Origin: Crossaster papposus
Taxonomy: Eukaryota > Echinodermata > Asteroidea > Velatida > Solasteridae
Length of the DNA: 64,000 nt
NCBI GenBank assembly: GCA_037893245.1
Contig: JBAIAA010000320.1
Coordinates: 62,001 to 126,000 of the forward strand
Direction of reading: 5' to 3'
The first letter of the stretch is position 1; the number at the start of each line of letters is the position of its first letter. The position numbers and the translations under genes were made by a program. A model generated the notes under the pieces. It made no database searches, was not told the DNA's origin, and saw only the letters and a program-made list of their open reading frames with translations. Shown here one piece after another: positions 1-9,198 of this stretch.

Positions 1-4
1 AAAA

Positions 5-90
5 CACTTTTCGGTTTTTTTCACCGTCAGAACGCGAAATGAACTTCCAACACTCCCAAATGGTCTATAGCGCCCTTTGAGCCTGACAAA
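5..90. repeat. Representative T-class monomer, 86 bp
   Basis: This type example carries CACTTTTC, then GG and a T7 tract, CACCGTCAG, AACGCG, AAATGAAC, the short form TTCCAACACTCCC, and TATAGCGCCCTTTGAGCC. The short form lacks one base relative to TTACAAACAATCCC of the P class, which makes the monomer 86 bp instead of 87 and shifts any reading frame. T-class subtypes differ after CACCGT: CAGAACGCG, AAGAAAGCG, AAGACCGCG, AATAAAGCC or CAGATCACG. They also differ before the T-run: CGG, CTG, CGGG, CGGA or CG. Confidence 0.9.
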
Positions 91-692
91 CACTTTTCAG
101 CACTATTCACCGTCAGATCACGAAATGAACTCACAAACAATCCCAAATGTGCTATAGCGCCCATTGAGCCTATACAAAAACTTTTCGTTTTTTTCAACGT
201 CAGAACGCGAAGTGAACTTCCAACACTCCTAAATGGTCTATAGCGCACATTAAGCCCAACAAACACTTTTCAGCACTATTCACCGTCAGATCACGAAATG
301 AACTTACAAACAATCCCAAATGTGCTATATAGCCCATTAAGCCTAACAAACACTTTTCAGCACTATTCACCGTCAGATCACGAAATGGACTTACAAACAC
401 TCCCAAATGGTCTATAGCGCCCATTGAGCCTAAAAAAATACTTTTCAGCACTATTCACCGTCAGATCACGAAATGAACTTACAAACAATCCCAAATGGTC
501 TATAGCGTCCATTGAGCCTAACAAACACTTTTCGGCACTATTCACCCTCAGATCACGAAATGGACTTACAAACACTCCCAAATGGTCTATAGCGCCCATT
601 GAGCCTAAAAAACACTTTTCGGGTTTTTTCACCGTAAGACCGCGAAATGAACGTCCAACACTCCCAAATGGTCTACAGCGCCCATTGAGCCT

Positions 693-702
693 AAAAAAAA
701 AA
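693..702. repeat. Expanded A-run replacing the AAAAAACACTTTTC joint (type site)
   Basis: Here the usual A6-CAC-TTTT joint between monomers has collapsed to A10 followed by TTCGGA. The same altered joint recurs at about 11,366, 12,926, 15,704, 28,279, 34,095, 40,601, 49,980, 53,190, 55,531, 57,091 and 60,564, always beside the same monomer type. The A count varies between copies (9, 10 or 11), so the site serves as a lineage marker within the array. Confidence 0.85.
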
Positions 703-3038
703 TTCGGATTTTTTCACCGTCAGAACGCGAAATGAACTTCGAACACTCCTAAATGGTCTATAGCGCCCATTAAGCCCAACAAACACTTTTCAGCACTATT
801 CACCGTCAGATCACGAAATCAACTTACAAACAATCCCAAATGGTCTATAGCGCCCATTGAGCCTAAACAAAAACTTTTCGTTTTTTTCAACGTCAGAACG
901 CGAAGTGAACTTCTAACACTCCCAAATGGTCTATAAGCGCCCATTAAGCCTGACAAACACTTTTCAGCACTATTCACCCTCAGATCACGAAATTGACTTA
1001 CAAACACTCCCAAATTGTCTATAGCGCCCATTGAGCCTAACAAACACTTTTCGGCACTATTCACCCTTAGATCACGAAATGGACTTACAAACACTCCAAA
1101 ATGGTCTATAGCGCCCTTTGAGCCTAAAAAACACTTTTCGGGTTTTTTCACCGTCAGAACGCGAAATGAACTTCTAACACTCCCAAATGGTCTATAAGCG
1201 CCCATTAAGCCTAACAAACACTTTTCAGCACTATTCATCGTCAGATCACGAAATGAACTCACAAACAATCCCAAATGTGCCATAGAGCCCATTAAGCCTA
1301 AAAAACACTTTTCAGCACTATTCAACGTCAGATCACGAAATGGACTTACAAACACTTCCAAATGGTCTATAGCGCCCATTGAGCCTAAAAAACACTTTTC
1401 GGGTTTTTTCACCGTAAGACCGCGAAATGAACGTCCAACACTCCCAAATTGGCTACAGCGCCCATTGAGCCTAAAAAACACTTTTCGGATTTTTTCACCG
1501 TCAGAACGCGAAATGAACTTCCAACACTCCTAAATGGTCTATAGCGCCCATTAAGCCCAACAAACACTTTTCAGCACTATTCACCGTCAGATCACGAAAT
1601 GAACTTACAAACAATACCAAATGTGCTATAGAGCCCATTAAGCCTAACAAACACTTTTCAGCACTATTCACCGTCAGATTACGAAATGAACTCACAAACA
1701 ATCCCAAATGTGCTATAGCGCCCATTAAGCCTAACAAATACTTTTCGGCACTATTCACCGTCAGATCACGAAATGGACTTACAAACACTCCCAAATGGTC
1801 TACAGCGCCCATTGAGGCTAAAAAACACTTTTCGGTTTTTTTCACCGTAAGAAAGCAAAATGAACGTCCAACACTCCCAAATGGTCTATAGCGCCCTTTG
1901 AGCCTAAAAAACACTTTTCGGATTTTTTCACCGTCAGATCACGAAACGAACTCACAAACAATCCCAAATGTGCTATAGCGCCCATTAAGCCTAACAAACA
2001 CTTTTCGGCACTATTCACCGTCAGGTCACGAAATGGACTTACAAACACTCCCAAATGGTCTATAGCGCCCTTTGAGCCTAAAAAACACTTTTCGTTTTTT
2101 TCACCGTATGAAAGCGAAATGAACGTCCAACACTCCCAAATGGTCTTTAGCGCCCTTTGAGCCTAAAAAACACTTTTCTGTTTTTTTCACCGTCAGATCA
2201 CGAAACGAACTCACAAACAATCCCAAATGTGCTATAGCGCCCATTAAGCCTAACAAATACTTTTCAGCACTATTCACCGTCAGATCACGAAATGAACTTA
2301 CAAACAATCCCAAATGGTCTATAGCGTCCATTGAGCCTAACAAACACTTTTCGGCACTATTCACCGTCAGATCACGAAATGAACTCACAAACAATCCCAA
2401 ATGTGCCATAGAGCCCATTAAGCCTAAAAAACACTTTTCAGCACTATTCAACGTCAGATCACGAAATGAACTTACAAACAATCCCAAATGGTCTATAGCG
2501 CCCATTGAGCCTAACAAACACTTTTCGGCACTATTCACCGTCAGATCACGAAATGGACTTACAAACACTCCCAAATGGTCTATAGCGCCCATTGAGCCTA
2601 AAAAACACTTTTCGGGTTTTTTCACCGTAAGACCGCGAAATGAACGTCCAACACTCCCAAATTGGCTACAGCGCCCATTGAGCCTAAAAAACACTTTTCG
2701 GATTTTTTCACCGTCAGAACGCGAAATGAACTTCCAACACTCCTAAATGGTCTATAGCGCCCATTAAGCCCAACAAACACTTTTCAGCACTATTCACCGT
2801 CAGATCACGAAATGAACTTACAAACAATACCAAATGTGCTATAGAGCCCATTAAGCCTAACAAACACTTTTCAGCACTATTCACCGTCAGATTACGAAAT
2901 GAACTCACAAACAATCCCAAATGTGCTATAGCGCCCATTAAGCCTAACAAATACTTTTCGGCACTATTCACCGTCAGATCACGAAATGGACTTACAAACA
3001 CTCCCAAATGGTCTACAGCGCCCATTGAGGCTAAAAAA

Positions 3039-3900
3039 CACTTTTCGGTTTTTTTCACCGTAAGAAAGCGAAATGAACGTCCAACACTCCCAAATGGTCT
3101 ATAGCGCCCTTTGAGCCTAAAAAACACTTTTCTGTTTTTTTCACCGTCAGATCACGAAACGAACTCACAAACAATCCCAAATGTGCTATAGCGCCCATTA
3201 AGCCTAACAAACACTTTTCGGCACTATTCACCGTCAGGTCACGAAATGGACTTACAAACACTCCCAAATGGTCTATAGCGCCCTTTGAGCCTAAAAAACA
3301 CTTTTCGTTTTTTTCACCGTATGAAAGCGAAATGAACGTCCAACACTCCCAAATGGTCTTTAGCGCCCTTTGAGCCTAAAAAACACTTTTCTGTTTTTTT
3401 CACCGTCAGATCACGAAACGAACTCACAAACAATCCCAAATGTGCTATAGCGCCCATTAAGCCTAACAAACACTTTTCGGCACTATTCACCGTCAGATCA
3501 CGAAATGGACTTACAAACACTCCCAAATGGTCTATTAGCGCCCTTTGAGCCTAAAAAAACACTTTTCGGTTTTTTTCACCGTAAGAAAGCGAAATGAACG
3601 TCCAACACTCCCAAATGGTCTATAGCGCCCTTTGAGCCTAAAAAACACTTTTCTGTTTTTTTCACCGTCAGATCACGAAACGAACTCACAAACAATCCCA
3701 AATGTGCTATAGCGCCCATTAAGCCTAACAAACACTTTTCGGCACTATTCACCGTCAGGTCACGAAATGGACTTACAAACACTCCCAAATGGTCTATAGC
3801 GCCCTTTGAGCCTAAAAAACACTTTTCGTTTTTTTCACCGTAAGAAAGCGAAATGAACGTCCAACACTCCCAAATGGTCTTTAGCGCCCTTTGAGCATAA
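3039..3900. repeat. Three-monomer (259-262 bp) sub-repeat array
   Basis: A trimer is repeated about three times. It consists of a T-class monomer with AAGAAAGCG or ATGAAAGCG, then a CTGTTTTTTT monomer with CGAAACGAACTCAC, then a P-class monomer usually carrying CAGGTCACG. The trimer period is 259-262 bp depending on one G and one A in homopolymer-adjacent positions. A near-identical array is at about 18,137-19,000 in block H1 copy B. Confidence 0.85.
3299..3383. repeat. Representative short T-class monomer, 85 bp
   Basis: This subtype has CTTTTCG directly followed by the T-run (one G fewer than usual) and the short GTCCAACACTCCC form, giving 85 bp. It carries the CACCGTATGAAAGCG variant and GGTCTTTAGCG, which destroys the CTATAG palindrome. 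It is one leg of the 3-monomer sub-repeat that recurs across the window. Confidence 0.85.
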
Positions 3901-4946
3901 AAAACACTTTTCGGTTTTTTTCACCGTCAGAACGCGAAATGAACTTCCAACACTCCCAAATGGTCTATAGCGCCCTTTGAGCCTAAAAAACACTTTTCTG
4001 TTTTTTTCACCGTCAGATCACGAAATGAACTTACAAACAATCCCAAATGTGCTATAGAGCCCATTAAGCCTAAAAAACACTTTTCAGCACTATTCACCGT
4101 CAGATCACGAAATGAACTTACAAACAATCCCAAATGGTCTATAGCGCCCATTGAGCCTAAACAAAAACTTTTCGTTTTTTTCAACGTCAGAACGCGAAGT
4201 GAACTTCTAACACTCCCAAATGGTCTATAAGCGCCCATTAAGCCTGACAAACACTTTTCAGCACTATTCACCCTCAGATCACGAAATTGACTTACAAACA
4301 CTCCCAAATTGTCTATAGCGCCCATTGAGCCTAACAAACACTTTTCGGCACTATTCACCGTCAGATCACGAAATGGACTTACAAACACTCCCAAATGGTC
4401 TATAGCGCCCTTTGAGCCTAAAAAACACTTTTCGGTTTTTTTCACCGTCAGAACGCGAAATGAACTTCTAACACTCCCAAATGGTCTATAAGCGCCCATT
4501 AAGCCTAACAAACACTTTTCAGCACTATTCACCGTCAGATCACGAAATGAACTCACAAACAATCCCAAATGTGCCATAGAGCCCATTAAGCCTAAAAAAC
4601 ACTTTTCAGCACTATTCACCGTCAGATTACGAAATGAACTCACAAACAATCCCAAATGTGCCATAGAGCCCATTAAGCCTAAAAAACACTTTTCAGCACT
4701 ATTCAACGTCAGATCACGAAATGGACTTACAAACACTCCCAAATGGTCTACAGCGCCCATTGAGGCTAAAAAACACTTTTCGGTTTTTTTCACCGTAAGA
4801 AAGCGAAATGAACGTCCAACACTCCCAAATGGTCTTTAGCGCCCTTTGAGCCTAAAAAAAAAATTTCTGTTTTGTTCACCGTCAGATCACGAAACGAACT
4901 CACAAACAATCCCAAATGTGCTATAGCGCCCATTAAGCCTAACAAA

Positions 4947-5033
4947 CACTTTTCGGCACTATTCACCGTCAGATCACGAAATGAACTCACAAACAATCCC
5001 AAATGTGCTATAGCGCCCATTAAGCCTAACAAA
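4947..5033. repeat. Representative P-class monomer, 87 bp
   Basis: This is a clean example of the commonest 87-bp type. CACTTTTC is followed by GGCACTATTCACCGTCAG, ATCACG, AAATGAAC, the long form TCACAAACAATCCC, and GTGCTATAGCGCCCATTAAG with TAACAAA at the end. The neighbouring copy begins exactly 87 bp later at 5,034. Subtypes have CAG instead of CGG before CACTATT, GGACTTAC instead of GAACTCAC, GGTC instead of GTGC, and TTTGAG or ATTGAG instead of ATTAAG. The monomer has four CpG sites and the 8-bp palindrome GCTATAGC. Confidence 0.9.
5007..5014. other. GCTATAGC palindrome in P-class monomer (type site)
   Basis: This 8-bp perfect palindrome lies in the GTGCTATAGCGCCC block and is present in many P-class monomers. 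GGTCTATAGCG monomers keep the inner 6-bp CTATAG. It is broken in subtypes with GTGCCATAGAG, GGTCTTTAG, GGTCTACAG and TATAAGCG. In GGTC monomers with CCATT it lies between the short inverted arms AATGG and CCATT. Confidence 0.6.
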
Positions 5034-5201
5034 CACTTTTCGGCACTATTCACCGTCAGATCACGAAATGAACTCACAAACAATCCCAAATGTGCTATAG
5101 CGCCCATTAAGCCTAACACACACTTTTCGGCACTATTCACCGTCAGATCACGAAATGGACTTACAAACACTCCCAAATGGTCTATAGCGCCCTTTGAGCC
5201 T

Positions 5202-5223
5202 AAAAAACACTTTTCGGTTTTTT
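5202..5223. other. A6C / GT6 inverted repeat at the monomer joint (type site)
   Basis: AAAAAAC (5,202-5,208) and GTTTTTT (5,217-5,223) are perfect 7-bp arms around the 8-nt loop ACTTTTCG. The arrangement recurs at most joints leading into T-class monomers. It could extrude as a small hairpin and would also give intrinsically bent or stiff DNA about once per T-class monomer. P-class monomers replace the right arm with GCACTATT and lack it. Any function is inference. Confidence 0.6.
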
Positions 5224-5294
5224 TCACCGTCAGAACGCGAAATGAACTTCTAACACTCCCAAATGGTCTATAAGCGCCCATTAAGCCTAACAAA
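5208..5294. repeat. Representative length-compensated T-class monomer, 87 bp
   Basis: This T-class monomer has the one-base-shorter form CTTCTAACACTCCC but also an extra A in TATAAGCG about 20 bp downstream, so it is restored to 87 bp. The same TTCTAAC plus TATAAGCG pair occurs together in dozens of copies, for example near 912-933, 1,171-1,196, 9,500-9,523 and 51,151-51,178. On the minus strand the pair produces a short local frame change, after which the long 29-codon frame resumes. Confidence 0.85.
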
Positions 5295-5860
5295 CACTTT
5301 GCAGCACTATTCACCGTCAGATCACAAAATGAACTCACAAACAATCCCAAATGTGCTATAGCGCCCATTAAGCCTAACAAACACTTTTCGGCACTATTCA
5401 CCGTCAGATCACGAAATGGACTTACAAACACTCCCAAATGGTCTATAGCGCCCTTTGAGCCTAAAAAACACTTTTCGGTTTTTTTCACGGTCAGAACGCG
5501 AAATGAACTTACAAACAATCCCAAATGTGCTATAGAGCCCATTAAGCCTAAAAAACACTTTTCAGCACTATTCACCGTCAGATCACGAAATGAACTTACA
5601 AACAATCCCAAATGGTCTATAGCGCCCATTGAGCCTAAACAAAAACTTTTCGTTTTTTTTCAACGTCAGAACGCGAAGTGAACTTCTAACGCTCCCAAAT
5701 GGTCTATAAGCGCCCATTAAGCCTGACAAACACTTTTCAGCACTATTCACCCTCAGATCACGAAATTGACTTACAAACACTCCCAAATTGTCTATAGCGC
5801 CCTTTGAGCCTGACAAACACTTTTCAGCACTATTCACCGTCAGATCACGAAATGGACTTA

Positions 5861-6766
5861 CAAACAATCCCAAATGTGCTATAGCGCCCATTAAGCCTAA
5901 CAAACACTTTTCGGCACTATTCACCGTCAGATCACGAAATGAACTCACAAACAATCCCAAATGTGCTATAGCGCCCATTAAGCCTAACAAACACTTTTCG
6001 GCACTATTCACCGTCAGATCACGAAATGAACTCACAAACAATCCCAAATGTGCTATAGCGCCCATTAAGCCTAACACACACTTTTCGGCACTATTCACCG
6101 TCAGATCACGAAATGGACTTACAAACACTCCCAAATGGTCTATAGCGCCCTTTGAGCCTAAAAAACACTTTTCGGTTTTTTTCACCGTCAGAACGCGAAA
6201 TGAACTTCTAACACTCCCAAATGGTCTATAAGCGCCCATTAAGCCTAACAAACACTTTGCAGCACTATTCACCGTCAGATCACAAAATGAACTCACAAAC
6301 AATCCCAAATGTGCTATAGCGCCCATTAAGCCTAACAAACACTTTTCGGCACTATTCACCGTCAGATCACGAAATGGACTTACAAACACTCCCAAATGGT
6401 CTATAGCGCCCTTTGAGCCTAAAAAACACTTTTCGGTTTTTTTCACGGTCAGAACGCGAAATGAACTTACAAACAATCCCAAATGTGCTATAGAGCCCAT
6501 TAAGCCTAAAAAACACTTTTCAGCACTATTCACCGTCAGATCACGAAATGAACTTACAAACAATCCCAAATGGTCTATAGCGCCCATTGAGCCTAAACAA
6601 AAACTTTTCGTTTTTTTTCAACGTCAGAACGCGAAGTGAACTTCTAACGCTCCCAAATGGTCTATAAGCGCCCATTAAGCCTGACAAACACTTTTCAGCA
6701 CTATTCACCCTCAGATCACGAAATTGACTTACAAACACTCCCAAATTGTCTATAGCGCCCTTTGAG
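5861..6766. repeat. Local tandem duplication of 958-bp period, unit 2
   Basis: This is the downstream partner of 4,903-5,808 and shares its private variants. The junction monomer between the units (about 5,809-5,860) is a mosaic of TGACAAA and CAGCACTATT variants and matches neither flank exactly, which suggests the exchange joined different monomer types. After 6,766 the sequence enters a CGGGTTTTTTCACC monomer, with one monomer fewer than copy B of H1. Confidence 0.8.
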
Positions 6767-7469
6767 CCTAAAAAACACTTTTCGGGTTTTTTCACCGTCA
6801 GAACGCGAAATGAACTTCTAACACTCCCAAATGGTCTATAAGCGCCCATTAAGCCTAACAAACACTTTTCAGCACTATTCATCGTCAGATCACGAAATGA
6901 ACTCACAAACAATCCCAAATGTGCCATAGAGCCCATTAAGCCTAAAAAACACTTTTCAGCACTATTCAACGTCAGATCACGAAATGAACTTACAAACAAT
7001 CCCAAATGGTCTATAGCGCCCATTGAGCCTAACAAACACTTTTCGGCACTATTCACCGTCAGATCACGAAATGGACTTACAAACACTTCCAAATGGTCTA
7101 TAGCGCCCATTGAGCCTAAAAAACACTTTTCGGGTTTTTTCACCGTAAGACCGCGAAATGAACGTCCAACACTCCCAAATTGGCTACAGCGCCCATTGAG
7201 CCTAAAAAACACTTTTCGGATTTTTTCACCGTCAGAACGCGAAATGAACTTCCAACACTCCTAAATGGTCTATAGCGCCCATTAAGCCCAACAAACACTT
7301 TTCAGCACTATTCACCGTCAGATCACGAAATGAACTTACAAACAATACCAAATGTGCTATAGAGCCCATTAAGCCTAACAAACACTTTTCGGCACTATTC
7401 ACCGTCAGATCACGAAATGGACTTACAAACACTCCCAAATGGTCTACAGCGCCCATTGAGGCTAAAAAA

Positions 7470-9198
7470 CACTTTTCGGTTTTTTTCACCGTAAGAAAGC
7501 GAAATGAACGTCCAACACTCCCAAATGGTCTATAGCGCCCTTTGAGCCTAAAAAACACTTTTCTGTTTTTTTCACCGTCAGATCACGAAACGAACTCACA
7601 AACAATCCCAAATGTGCTATAGCGCCCATTAAGCCTAACAAACACTTTTCGGCACTATTCACCGTCAGGTCACGAAATGGACTTACAAACACTCCCAAAT
7701 GGTCTATAGCGCCCTTTGAGCCTAAAAAACACTTTTCGTTTTTTTCACCGTATGAAAGCGAAATGAACGTCCAACACTCCCAAATGGTCTTTAGCGCCCT
7801 TTGAGCCTAAAAAACACTTTTCTGTTTTTTTCACCGTCAGATCACGAAACGAACTCACAAACAATCCCAAATGTGCTATAGCGCCCATTAAGCCTAACAA
7901 ACACTTTTGGCACTATTCACCGTCAGGTCACGAAATGGACTTACAAACACTCCCAAATGGTCTATAGCGCCCTTTGAGCCTAAAAAACACTTTTCGTTTT
8001 TTTCACCGTATGAAAGCGAAATGAACGTCCAACACTCCCAAATGGTCTTTAGCGCTCTTTGAGCCTAAAAAACACTTTTCTGTTTTTTTCACCGTCAGAT
8101 CACGAAACGAACTCACAAACAATCCCAAATGTGCTATAGCGCCCATTAAGCCTAACAAACACTTTTCGGCACTATTCACCGTCAGATCACGAAATGGACT
8201 TACAAACACTCCCAAATGGTCTATAGCGCCCTTTGAGCCTAAAAAAACACTTTTCGGTTTTTTTCACCGTAAGAAAGCGAAATGAACGTCCAACACTCCC
8301 AAATGGTCTATAGCGCCCTTTGAGCCTAAAAAACACTTTTCTGTTTTTTTCACCGTCAGATCACGAAACGAACTCACAAACAATCCCAAATGTGCTATAG
8401 CGCCCATTAAGCCTAACAAACACTTTTCGGCACTATTCACCGTCAGGTCACGAAATGGACTTACAAACACTCCCAAATGGTCTATAGCGCCCTTTGAGCC
8501 TAAAAAACACTTTTCGTTTTTTTCACCGTAAGAAAGCGAAATGAACGTCCAACACTCCCAAATGGTCTTTAGCGCTCTTTGAGCCTAAAAAACACTTTTC
8601 GGTTTTTTTCACCGTATGAAAGCGAAATGAACGTCCAACACTCCCAAATGGTCTTTAGCGCCCTTTGAGCCTAAAAAACACTTTTCTGTTTTTTTCACCG
8701 TCAGATCACGAAACGAACTCACAAACAATCCCAAATGTGCTATAGCGCCCATTAAGCCTAACAAACACTTTTCGGCACTATTCACCGTCAGATCACGAAA
8801 TGGACTTACAAACACTCCCAAATGGTCTATAGCGCCCTTTGAGCCTAAAAAAACACTTTTCGGTTTTTTTCACCGTAAGAAAGCGAAATGAACGTCCAAC
8901 ACTCCCAAATGGTCTATAGCGCCCTTTGAGCCTAAAAAACACTTTTCTGTTTTTTTCACCGTCAGATCACGAAACGAACTCACAAACAATCCCAAATGTG
9001 CTATAGCGCCCATTAAGCCTAACAAACACTTTTCGGCACTATTCACCGTCAGGTCACGAAATGGACTTACAAACACTCCCAAATGGTCTATAGCGCCCTT
9101 TGAGCCTAAAAAACACTTTTCGTTTTTTTCACCGTAAGAAAGCGAAATGAACGTCCAACACTCCCAAATGGTCTTTAGCGCCCTTTGAGCCTAAAAAA
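7470..9198. repeat. Three-monomer sub-repeat array, longest example (~6 trimers)
   Basis: The same trimer as at 3.0-3.9 kb runs here for about six units, with one extra single T-class monomer near 8,508-8,594, where the spacing becomes 345 bp instead of about 260 bp. One copy has lost a C (CTTTTGGCACTATT at about 7,906), also present in the partner array at about 22,217. The partner array at about 21,783-23,510 has the same order, including the extra monomer. Shorter trimer runs recur at about 33.5-34.0, 39.3-40.2, 48.7-49.5, 52.1-52.8, 54.4-55.1, 56.3-56.7 and 59.4-60.1 kb. Confidence 0.85.

Larger units (their letters stand above)
4903..5808. repeat. Local tandem duplication of 958-bp period, unit 1
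   Basis: Positions here match positions 958 bp downstream (4,903-5,808 against 5,861-6,766). Both units carry CACTTTGCAG, GATCACAAAATG, CACGGTCAG and an 8-T tract beside AACGCTCCC. The period is about 11 monomers (11 x 87 = 957, plus one base). The equivalent region in copy B of H1 (about 20.0-20.8 kb) is single and has 7 T and an intact GATCACGAAATG, so the duplication arose after the copies split. Confidence 0.85.

Noticed and set aside
5-90. Mammalian CENP-B box
   Set aside because: The nearest match (ACCG-N8-CGAA) has the wrong spacing and mismatched core bases, and the plus-strand TTTCGG context lacks the required A and CGGG.
693-702. Poly(A) tail of a retroposed copy
   Set aside because: The A-run sits at the normal A6 joint between monomers and continues directly into the next monomer. 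It is an expanded joint, not the end of an insertion.
424-735. Plus-strand open frames (60-147 codons) repeated across the window
   Set aside because: They are the antisense reading of the same monomers and recur with them, for example at 11,097, 15,435 and 28,015. They overlap minus-strand frames fully and show no independent coding signal.
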